Source: Streptomyces sp. NBC_01244
GTDB lineage: Bacteria; Actinomycetota; Actinomycetes; Streptomycetales; Streptomycetaceae
Direction: 5' to 3'
Assembly (NCBI RefSeq): GCF_035987325.1
Contig: NZ_CP108488.1
Span: forward strand, 2,914,001 to 2,978,000
DNA: 64,000 nucleotides
Position numbers and translations under genes: made by a program. Positions 16,655 through 23,829 of this stretch are shown piece by piece. Positions within the stretch are counted from its first letter, which is position 1; every line of letters starts with the position of its first letter. The notes beneath the pieces were generated by a model that worked only from the letters and a program-made list of their open reading frames with translations, was not told the origin of the DNA and searched no databases.

Positions 16655-17509
16655 TCAGCAGGCCTTTCGCCAGGCTCCGAGGTCGTACTTCTTCTCCAGC
16701 GAGCTGAGCTTCAGCTCGCGCGAGGCCGGGCAGAACCGGCTCGCCGGGAGCTCGTACTCCACGTGGAAGACCGCCTTGCCCGCCGCGATGAACGGGGTCA
16801 GCCGGCCGCACTCGTCGTACTGGGCGCACTGCTCGTTGACGGCGAAGTCGAAGTCCCCCACCAGCTCCGGGATCTGGTCCAGGTCGTTCTTGAGCCCGAC
16901 CGACAGGCCCCGGTCGTGTGCGAGCCGCACGATCAGCCGGTTGTAGTTCAGCTGGTCGCCCGCGGTGAGCGGGAAGCCGGACTTGTTGCGGTAGGCGTCC
17001 ATGTTGTCCGGCTCCACCGCGTCGAAGCCCTTGTTCCGGCACATGTCGAAGCGTTCGGCGATCAGCGGTTCCAGTTCCGCGAGCCGCCGGATGTCGAGCC
17101 AGCGCTCGCCCTCCCAGCCGTTGCCCTCCCCGCGCATCGACGGAGGGAAGGCCCCGGCGTCCGGCCGGAAGTCCTCCCAGGCACCGGTGGAGAGGTAGCA
17201 GATGGTCCGCCGGCCGGCCGCCTTCAGCTCGGCGACCTGCTCCTTGGTGGTGGTGAACCCGTCGATGTCGTAGACCGCCGCCTTCACCGAGGTGTCGAGC
17301 TTCCCGGTGAGCTGCCACTGCCAGCTGCCCCCGGGCGCCGGCTGCCAGCGCTCCCCCGGCGCGGGGGCGGGCGAGAGGTCGTCGGGCACGGCCTCCTCGT
17401 CGCGGTCCCGGTCCGGTCCGGAGGTGCAGGCCGCGAGCAGCAGGGCGGCGACGACACCGTGGACCAGCAGGCGGCAGCGGCTCTTCGAGCGGGTGGGCGG
17501 GCGTCTCAT
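16655..17509 (-). CDS. GH114-family lipoprotein (endo-alpha-1,4-polygalactosaminidase-like)
   Basis: 284-aa secreted lipoprotein. The signal peptide ends in LLLAAC with the lipidated Cys28, placing it on the outer face of the membrane. The mature domain is a TIM barrel of the GH114/DUF297 family: YDIDGF (80-85), ICYLSTGAWEDFRPDA, GFDAVEPDNMDAY with E166 and D168, VGLKND, and FAVNEQC with E226. The acidic residues in the last motifs are the expected catalytic pair. Known members cleave alpha-1,4 galactosamine polymers (fungal Ega3, and the hydrolase domain of PelA). It overlaps the spherulin-like gene by ATGA and is the last gene of the locus. Confidence 0.9.
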   Translation of the reverse strand: MRRPPTRSKSRCRLLVHGVVAALLLAACTSGPDRDRDEEAVPDDLSPAPAPGERWQPAPGGSWQWQLTGKLDTSVKAAVYDIDGFTTTKEQVAELKAAGRRTICYLSTGAWEDFRPDAGAFPPSMRGEGNGWEGERWLDIRRLAELEPLIAERFDMCRNKGFDAVEPDNMDAYRNKSGFPLTAGDQLNYNRLIVRLAHDRGLSVGLKNDLDQIPELVGDFDFAVNEQCAQYDECGRLTPFIAAGKAVFHVEYELPASRFCPASRELKLSSLEKKYDLGAWRKAC

Positions 17510-18210
17510 CCGGCGGCCTCCAGGGCGTACGGCAGGGTCCCCCACGGGTGCGCGCCGGTCCCCGGGACCGCGCAGTGCACCCCCGCCCCCCGCTGGGCCG
17601 CCAGCCGCTCGGCGAGTTCGGCGGCCGGGGCGCCCGGCGGGACGGCGTAGACGAGGTGGCAGAACCGGTGGGCGGGGTGGTCCGCGGTCCACGGGGGAAC
17701 GGCCGCGTCCCGGTAGGCGTCCCAGGGGCCCTCGAAGGTGACGAGCAGGTCGGCGAGTTCGGCGTAGCCCGGGTGCGGGTGCACTCCGTGGTTGAGGACG
17801 ACCGTACGGGCCCCGGCGGCCCGCGCCGCGACGACGAGCCGCCGGTAGTGCGGCAGGAACTCCGGGCCGGCCGCGGCCTGGTCCAGGAACGTCCCGTCCG
17901 TGCCGTACCAGTCGCGGTGGCGCAGCAGGTCCTGAACCACGGCGGCGTGCGGGCGGCGCCCGTAGTCGGTGTCGGCGTACCCCAGGACGGGCACCCCGGC
18001 CCCGCGGAGCCTTTCCGCGACGGCGGCGAACCGCTCGTCGGGGGCTTCGCCGGGCCCGCTGGCGGGGTTGAGCACCACGGAGTGCAGCCGGCCCGCGGAG
18101 CGGATGAGCCGCTCCCAGTACTCGGGGCGGTCGGCGGGGTGCTCGTAGAGGGGCACCAGGAGCATGAGGTCCTTCTTCTCGTACGGGTTCACGTGCATCG
18201 GGGGTGACAC
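17506..18210 (-). CDS. Spherulation-specific family 4 / GH135-like protein
   Basis: 234-aa protein with the spherulin-4 signature set: LLVPLYEHP, VVLNPASGPG (45-54), VLGYADTDYGRR, DGTFLDQ (105-111), VVLNHGVHP and LLVTFEGPWDAY (E160). The founding GH135 enzyme, fungal Sph3, hydrolyses alpha-1,4 GalNAc. In GH135 the DGxFxDE motif has adjacent Asp and Glu; here it reads D110-Q111, so one acidic residue is missing while E160 is kept. No signal peptide is visible, so it may act inside the cell or in the biosynthetic complex. The start could be GTG 18210 or ATG 18198; no good ribosome site marks either. It lies 18 bases after the 12-TM gene. Confidence 0.85.
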   Translation of the reverse strand: MSPPMHVNPYEKKDLMLLVPLYEHPADRPEYWERLIRSAGRLHSVVLNPASGPGEAPDERFAAVAERLRGAGVPVLGYADTDYGRRPHAAVVQDLLRHRDWYGTDGTFLDQAAAGPEFLPHYRRLVVAARAAGARTVVLNHGVHPHPGYAELADLLVTFEGPWDAYRDAAVPPWTADHPAHRFCHLVYAVPPGAPAAELAERLAAQRGAGVHCAVPGTGAHPWGTLPYALEAAG

Positions 18211-18228
18211 GGCGGGGGGGGGCCGTGG

Positions 18229-19827
18229 TCAGCGGTGGGCCGTCGCGCGGCCGAGCAGCAGGCAGACCAGCGTGCCCAGGGCGAGCGCCGCGGCTCCGGC
18301 GACGGCCAGTTGCACGGCGCGCGGCTGGCCGATCCCCAGGAGCAGGGCCAGGCTCTGCGTGACGGCGGCCGAGGCGCAGACCACCGCGGCGGGCCGGACC
18401 GCTCCGAAGGACTGCAGGAGCAGCCCGGTCCACATCACGGCCCCGAGCAGCAGCAGGGTGGCGACCCGGACCCCGGTCAGGCCGGGTGCGCCGGGCCAGA
18501 GCAGGGTTCCGGTGAGGCCGAGGACCAGCAGCACCGCCAGGTAGGTGGCGAGGCACCGGGCCAGGGTGGAGAGCATCCGCAGCCGGAACTGCCGGGGCGA
18601 GCGGGCCGCGCGCAGGCCGGCGAGGCTGCCGCTGCGGAACCGGTGGAGCAGCCATTCGGCGGGGCCCATGCTGAGGGTGAGCGCCACCGCCGAGGGGGCC
18701 GCGACCGCCTCGGCGGGGCCGCCGGCGAGCACCTCCCCCAGGGCCGCGTACAGCACGAGCAGACCGGTGCCCAGGCCGAACACCCCGTACGGGACGGAGT
18801 CCCCGAGCCGGGGACCGCGCGGCCCGTACTCCTCCTCGGCGCCGCGCAGCATCTGCCAGCGCACCGGGCCCCGTTCGCCCGGCCGGTGCTCCGTCCAGCC
18901 GCGGACGCGGAGCACGAGGGCCCGTACGCCGTCGGCCAGCGGCAGTTCCCGTACGGCCAGGGCGCAGGCGGCCAGGAGGGAGGCCGTCAGCAGGAACACC
19001 CGGACGGGGACGGGCGGTTCCAGGAAGAGCGAGAGCAGCGCCCCGGCGGCCATCGGGGCGAGCGCGGCCAGCAGCAGCCGCTCCCGCCCGAGGACGAGCA
19101 GCACGGTGGCGGCCCCGACGTACAGGGCCTGACCGGCGGCGAAGGCGTAGGAGAAGGGGGGCCCGCCGGGTACCGCCAGCGCGGCGGCGGTGCCCAGGAG
19201 GGCCCCGGCGGGGGCTCCGGCGAGCAGGGTCCGCCCGGCGGCGGCCCGGTCGCCGAGGCCGAGCCAGGAGTACGCCCGGTGGGACAGGGTCTGGTCCCAG
19301 ACCCAGCCGATGAGCGCCCCGGCGAGCAGGGTGAGCGTCCCGGCGGGCAGCCCGAGCCGGTCCTTGGGGCCGTCCAGCAGGGGTGCGCCCAGCAGGTAGG
19401 CGAGCCCGGGCAGGGCGAAGATCACCCCGCGCAGGAGGCAGGCGGTGAGGGGGACCTTCCAGGGGTCGGGGACCTTCTCGGGCTCCGGGAAGGAGCGCGG
19501 CACCCGGGCGTAGAGCTCCTCGGCGAGACCGAAGGAGTCCTGGCGCCCGTAGGCGAGGCGGATGTGCTCGTCGGTCATGCCGTCGGATTCCAGGACGGCG
19601 GCGATCTCGTCGGGGTGGACTGCGGCGGCGATGAACACGTCGAGGCGCTCGGCGAGTTCGTCCATCGGGTCGGCGGCCGGGCCTGCGCGGCGCGGCCGGG
19701 GGATGCCGGGCAGGGCGTCGGCCGCGTCCGCGGCGGGCGCCGTACCGCGCCCGGCGGCCGCGGCGTGGCCGACGGGCACCCAGGCCCCGGCCGGGCCGGG
19801 GGGCTTCAGCCAGAGGGATCCGCTCAC
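18229..19827 (-). CDS. 12-TM membrane protein of the polysaccharide locus (PelG-like candidate)
   Basis: 532-aa protein starting at GTG 19827, overlapping the glycosyltransferase stop by GTGA, so translation is coupled. Residues 1-130 are soluble and probably cytosolic, with an acidic segment DELAERLDVFIAAAVHPDE. I count twelve hydrophobic segments between about 135 and 525, the topology of MOP-type flippases such as PelG. I could not verify PelG by motif. Given its coupling to a PelF-like transferase, I infer that it translocates the nascent polymer across the membrane. The alternative is a structural scaffold. A Pro/Ala-rich start and Arg-rich loops are the only other notable features. Confidence 0.75.
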   Translation of the reverse strand: MSGSLWLKPPGPAGAWVPVGHAAAAGRGTAPAADAADALPGIPRPRRAGPAADPMDELAERLDVFIAAAVHPDEIAAVLESDGMTDEHIRLAYGRQDSFGLAEELYARVPRSFPEPEKVPDPWKVPLTACLLRGVIFALPGLAYLLGAPLLDGPKDRLGLPAGTLTLLAGALIGWVWDQTLSHRAYSWLGLGDRAAAGRTLLAGAPAGALLGTAAALAVPGGPPFSYAFAAGQALYVGAATVLLVLGRERLLLAALAPMAAGALLSLFLEPPVPVRVFLLTASLLAACALAVRELPLADGVRALVLRVRGWTEHRPGERGPVRWQMLRGAEEEYGPRGPRLGDSVPYGVFGLGTGLLVLYAALGEVLAGGPAEAVAAPSAVALTLSMGPAEWLLHRFRSGSLAGLRAARSPRQFRLRMLSTLARCLATYLAVLLVLGLTGTLLWPGAPGLTGVRVATLLLLGAVMWTGLLLQSFGAVRPAAVVCASAAVTQSLALLLGIGQPRAVQLAVAGAAALALGTLVCLLLGRATAHR

Positions 19828-21338
19828 CACAGGCTCCCGTCGGCGGCGAGTTCCTTGTACCAGGGGTCGGCGAGGCGCTGGGTCCACTGGTCGCCCGCGT
19901 GGACGGGCAGGACGGGCTGGCCGGCGAGCTCGCGGTAGATGTGGCGGAAGCCGTCCACGGACTGGTGGAGCGTGAACTTCTCCACCACCCGCTTGCGGGA
20001 CATCCGGCCCAGTTCCGCGCGGCGTTCGTCGTCGCGGAGCAGGGCGAGGGTGGCGCGGGCCATGGTCTCGGGCTCGCGCGGCGGGACGACGAGGCCGGTG
20101 TCGCCGACGGCTTCGCGGACCCCGCCCACGTCGGTGGAGACGGTGGTGCGGCCGCAGGACATGGCCTCGATGATGGAGAAGGGGAAGCCCTCGCTGATGG
20201 AGGAGAGCATCACGATGGAGCCGGCCGCGTAGGCCTGCGCGACCTTCTCGATGCGGCCCTCGTAGGAGATCCCGTCGCTCACCCCCAGTTCGGCGGCGAG
20301 CTTCTCCAGCCTGAGCTTGTACTCCTCGCAGCCGGCCGGGACCGGGCCGAAGAGGCGCAGCCGCAGGGCGGGGAGCTCCTCGCGCATGAACGCGTAGGCG
20401 CGGACGAGGGTTTCGAGGTCCTTGATGGGGTCGATGCGGCCGCACCAGCTGAGGGTGGGGACCTCCGGTTCGGGGCCGGCCTCGGGGAAGGCGTGCGGGT
20501 CGACGCCGTTGTAGACGGTGCGGATCCGCTCGGAGTCGGCGCCTCCGCGCTCCTCCCAGCGGCGGTTGTACTGGTTGCACGGGGTGATCAGGTCGGCCTG
20601 CCGGTAGCCCTCGGTGTTGAGCTCGCGGTAGAAGCCGAGCATGAGCGCCTTGACGGGCCAGCGCTGTTCGGCGCTGCGGTAGCCGAGGTAGCGCTCGCGG
20701 AGGTAGATCCCGTGCTCGGTGAGGAGGAAGGGCACCTCGTCGAGGTACTTGGCGGCGAGCGCGGGGAGGGTGGCCAGTCCGCTGCTGACGGCGTGCGCGA
20801 CGCTGTCGGGCGGGATCCGCACGGACAGCGGGCGCAGCGCGTGTTCCAGCAGGTCGGTGGCGGTGAGCGCGTCGTGGATGGTGGGCTCGGCGGCGGCGGT
20901 GACCAGGCCGGGGCGGGTCCAGACGGTCATCAGCAGGCGCAGCACCGATTCGGAGCGCAGGGCCGCGGCGAGCCGCCCGGAGCGGGCCAGCCGGGCCAGC
21001 TCGCGCAGGGATTCGGAGAATCCGCCGCGAGCGGGGTCGAGCAGGGAGAGCAGGAAGGTCTCGTAGGTCTCGGCGAATCCGCGTTTGGCCTTGCCGCGCA
21101 GGCCCGAGCGCAGTCTGCGGGCCTGCGGGGCGCCCCAGAGGGGGACGCTGGTGTGGCGGTAGACGTTGCGCGGCAACTCCCAGGTGACCGGCTCCCGTCC
21201 GGAGCCGGTCAGGGCTATGACGTTGAAGTCGACCTCCGGCATGCCGCGGACCAGTTGGTCGCACCACGTGCTGACGCCCCCGTGGACGTGCGGGTAGGTG
21301 CCTTCGGTGAGCATGGTGACATGGCGCCCATGGCTCAT
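19824..21338 (-). CDS. PelF-like GT4 glycosyltransferase (DUF3492)
   Basis: 504-aa cytosolic transferase. The N-terminal DUF3492 half starts with MLTEGTYPHVHGGVSTWCDQ and contains LLTEHGIYLRERYL, both characteristic of PelF. The C-terminal GT4 half has TVYNGVDPHAF, LSWCGRIDPIKDLETLVRA (nucleotide-sugar loop), ISYEGRIEKVAQAY and the E-x7-E motif in SEGFPFSIIEAMSCG. PelF of Pseudomonas uses UDP-GlcNAc/GalNAc to build the cationic Pel polymer. The donor here is inferred, not shown. ATG 21338 is used; a second ATG 24 bases later (MLTEGTYP) is possible. It precedes the 12-TM gene by overlap and lies 122 bases after the deacetylase. Confidence 0.9.
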   Translation of the reverse strand: MSHGRHVTMLTEGTYPHVHGGVSTWCDQLVRGMPEVDFNVIALTGSGREPVTWELPRNVYRHTSVPLWGAPQARRLRSGLRGKAKRGFAETYETFLLSLLDPARGGFSESLRELARLARSGRLAAALRSESVLRLLMTVWTRPGLVTAAAEPTIHDALTATDLLEHALRPLSVRIPPDSVAHAVSSGLATLPALAAKYLDEVPFLLTEHGIYLRERYLGYRSAEQRWPVKALMLGFYRELNTEGYRQADLITPCNQYNRRWEERGGADSERIRTVYNGVDPHAFPEAGPEPEVPTLSWCGRIDPIKDLETLVRAYAFMREELPALRLRLFGPVPAGCEEYKLRLEKLAAELGVSDGISYEGRIEKVAQAYAAGSIVMLSSISEGFPFSIIEAMSCGRTTVSTDVGGVREAVGDTGLVVPPREPETMARATLALLRDDERRAELGRMSRKRVVEKFTLHQSVDGFRHIYRELAGQPVLPVHAGDQWTQRLADPWYKELAADGSLW

Positions 21339-21368
21339 GCGGTGTGTCCCCCCAAGGACGGAAAAGGG

Positions 21369-21398
21369 GCCGGCGCCCGGGGTTCTCGGAGCGCCGGC
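21369..21398 (-). terminator. Hairpin between deacetylase and glycosyltransferase genes
   Basis: GCCGGCGC (21369-21376) and GCGCCGGC (21391-21398) form a perfect 8-bp stem. On the minus strand it is followed by CCCCTTTTCC, so it may be a partial terminator or attenuator that lowers expression of the downstream four genes. Confidence 0.5.
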
Positions 21399-21460
21399 GC
21401 TAGGTGGTACGCGTGGCTGTCTTGTACGTGCCCGCCCGGATGGTCAGGGCATGGGCAACG

Positions 21461-23485
21461 TCAGGGCGTGTTCAGCGTGACGGCGCTCTGGAGCAGTTCG
21501 GGAGCCGTCCAGGTGGAGCGGGAGCCGGCGTAGGCGGTGCCGAAGTCCGCGGTGCCCAGCAGGAGCTGCTTCTTGGTGCCGGTGGGCGCGGTGACCGGGG
21601 CCACGACTCCGGAGGGCGCCTTGACGGTGACGACCTTGCCGATGCGGTAGGCGGTGACCTGGTTGGCGGCGACCGCCGCGTTCCATGCCGCGCGGCGCTG
21701 GAACTCGACGCCGGTGTCCTTCATGCTCTGGTTCACGATCGGCGCGGAGGGTGCGTAGAGCGTGCGGTAGGTGTCGAGGACCTGGTTGAGCACCGGGTAG
21801 AGGGTGCGGTCCTCGGCGAGGTTGGACTGGTGGACGTAGTGCGGGCGCGGGTCGTTGTTCAGGACGTGCCGCATGGCGGTCCTGGCCTCGGCCGGGACGA
21901 TGTGGTCCAGGTAGCCCGAAGCGGCGTCGAGGGGGGCCGGCAGGCAGGTGGAGGTGGCGGGGTTGTCCTCGCAGATGCCGCTGCCGCCGTCGGCCCGGCT
22001 GGTGTAGATCCAGTTGTACTCGTCGGCCATCTCGGCGTTGGTGCCCGTGTTGTAGTACACGTTCATCGGGTGCCGGGGGACGGTCAGCGCGGCGCCGACC
22101 GCCCGCTGCGCGGGCTCGCGGGAGTTGTCGCTGCCCGCCCACTTCACGCCGTTGTCGGCGAGCGCGCCGGCCAGGTTGGGGTTGTCCTGGGCCTGCTGCG
22201 GGTTGGTCTTCAGGCCGGAGTGCTCACCGGTGACCAGTTCGGTGCGGTCGGTGGTGATGCCCTTGGAGGCGGCCCAGTTGTTGTTGTCCCGGATCTGCGC
22301 CGAGATCTCGGCGCGGCTCATCCAGTTGATCGCGCCGGCGCCGTTCTTCGTGCAGGTCCACGGGACGGTGGTGGTGTCCTGGACGCAGCCGAGGAACGGG
22401 TGGGTGTAGGTGTGGTTCATCCACCGGTACTTCGCCCGGTCGGCGACGAGCTGGGCGGTCAGGGCGTCGACCCCGCCATTCTCGGCCTTCCACTCCTCAC
22501 CGGCGCCGCCGTTGAAGAGCATGTCGAGCTTGAAGTTCTTGGACGTCTGCCACTGCGCCGCGTACACGGCGTCGGCGGCCGTCATCCGGATCGTGGACTC
22601 CTGGCCCTCGCCGCCGGCGCAGGCGTAGTCGCCCGGCGTGCAGTTGAGCTCCTTGTTCCAGCGGGCGTCCGGGGCGAAGACGTCGTCGACGTGGACCGCG
22701 AAGTAGTTGCGCTCCTGGCCGAGGTGGATGCCCTGGGTCATCCACTCGACGATGCCCCGGGCCAGCAGCCGGAACTGCTGCTGGTACTGGTTGTAGCCGA
22801 AGGTGACGACCAGTTCGCTGCGCCCGTCGTGGGCGTACTCGCCGACGAGCGAGGCCCGTCCGGAGCCGACCGGGGCGTCGAGGTAGCTGGTGTAGCCCGG
22901 CCGCGGCTTGGCCATGTACCCGTAGCTCTCGGGAATCAGCGGCGAGTTGTCCTCGAAGGCCACCTGCCCCCCGAGGTAGCCGAAGGGGCCCGCCTTGCCG
23001 GCGGCGGTGACGGCGGCCTGGGTGCCGTCGAGGGTTCCGCTGTAGCCGCCGTTGTCGGTGTACTCCAGGCCGACGCCCGGGTGCGCCCAGGTGTAGGCGT
23101 CGACCTGACGGATTCCGTACGCCGTTTCGTACGCGGTGAGCGCGGCCATCTCGGCCGAGCCCGCCCCGAACGGGTTCTCGTTCGGCAGCACCACGCTCTG
23201 GAACTTGGCGCGCGGCCGCCCGTCGACGGTGTCGGCGAGGAACGCCGCGTTGACGACCGGACGGCTCCCGCTGGCCAGGTCGACGCGGGTGTACGGAACC
23301 CCCGTGTCGCGGAGCTCCGCCGTGATCGCCTCGACCGAGCTCCCGCCGTCGTCGACGACGAGGACCCGAAGGTCGACTCGCGGAGTGACCGCCGCCTGCG
23401 CGGCCGCTCCGGGTACCGCGACGGATGCTATGGCAGCCGCGAGGCAGACGGCGGCGAGCCTGTTCATCCGGTTCTTGTGGACCAT
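21461..23485 (-). CDS. Secreted CE18-like polysaccharide deacetylase (Agd3-like)
   Basis: 674-aa exported protein. A signal peptide spans residues 1-30 (basic start, hydrophobic core, ending near GAAAQA). An N-terminal domain (about 35-250) is followed by the deacetylase domain with AVHVDDVFAPD (H265, D267, D268) and MNHTYTHPFLG (H358, H362), the metal-binding and catalytic-base arrangement seen in CE4-related CE18 enzymes. LVTGEHSGL and RHPMNVYYN lie further along. Fungal Agd3 of CE18 removes acetyl groups from alpha-1,4 GalNAc chains. ATG 23485 follows GGAAAGG at a good distance. The frame continues upstream but lacks any signal. It is the first gene of the minus-strand locus and diverges from pepA. 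Confidence 0.85.
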   Translation of the reverse strand: MVHKNRMNRLAAVCLAAAIASVAVPGAAAQAAVTPRVDLRVLVVDDGGSSVEAITAELRDTGVPYTRVDLASGSRPVVNAAFLADTVDGRPRAKFQSVVLPNENPFGAGSAEMAALTAYETAYGIRQVDAYTWAHPGVGLEYTDNGGYSGTLDGTQAAVTAAGKAGPFGYLGGQVAFEDNSPLIPESYGYMAKPRPGYTSYLDAPVGSGRASLVGEYAHDGRSELVVTFGYNQYQQQFRLLARGIVEWMTQGIHLGQERNYFAVHVDDVFAPDARWNKELNCTPGDYACAGGEGQESTIRMTAADAVYAAQWQTSKNFKLDMLFNGGAGEEWKAENGGVDALTAQLVADRAKYRWMNHTYTHPFLGCVQDTTTVPWTCTKNGAGAINWMSRAEISAQIRDNNNWAASKGITTDRTELVTGEHSGLKTNPQQAQDNPNLAGALADNGVKWAGSDNSREPAQRAVGAALTVPRHPMNVYYNTGTNAEMADEYNWIYTSRADGGSGICEDNPATSTCLPAPLDAASGYLDHIVPAEARTAMRHVLNNDPRPHYVHQSNLAEDRTLYPVLNQVLDTYRTLYAPSAPIVNQSMKDTGVEFQRRAAWNAAVAANQVTAYRIGKVVTVKAPSGVVAPVTAPTGTKKQLLLGTADFGTAYAGSRSTWTAPELLQSAVTLNTP

Positions 23486-23829
23486 TTCGGCCTTTCCCCC
23501 CGCAGATCCTCGACTTCGGCCTGTGGCGTTGAGCCAGACCGGGGAGGCTCTGTGGAAATGATGCAAAGGAACCCCGCGTCCCCTTGCGAGAGTGGTCCGA
23601 GTGTTTCGGACCTCGTCAGGTCCGAGAGGCAAACCTGGAGCAGAAGCCACAGATGGGTGAACCTGCCCGCCTCGTGATCGAACAACTTGCCAAACCTTCG
23701 AGTGGCGTGCGGACGAGTACGTACGCGTAGGCTCATTTCCGGCGGCCATCGGGCCCGAATACGATCGCTACGGACGGCCGTCCACCCACTCGGCCCACAC
23801 CACCAAAACGGAAGCGAGAATTCACCACC
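23486..23829. promoter_or_regulatory. Long divergent intergenic region (deacetylase / pepA)
   Basis: 344 bases without a gene. It holds a perfect 8-bp hairpin TCGGACCT-CGTC-AGGTCCGA at 23606-23625 and a further partial copy GGTCCGA just upstream, giving three occurrences of the same half-site. The ribosome site of the deacetylase gene is at its left edge. No riboswitch fold that I recognise, including GEMM-type c-di-GMP, is present. Confidence 0.5.

Noticed and set aside
23486..23829. c-di-GMP riboswitch for the polysaccharide operon
   Set aside because: GGCAAACC occurs on the plus strand, but the remaining GEMM elements and correct strand are missing.
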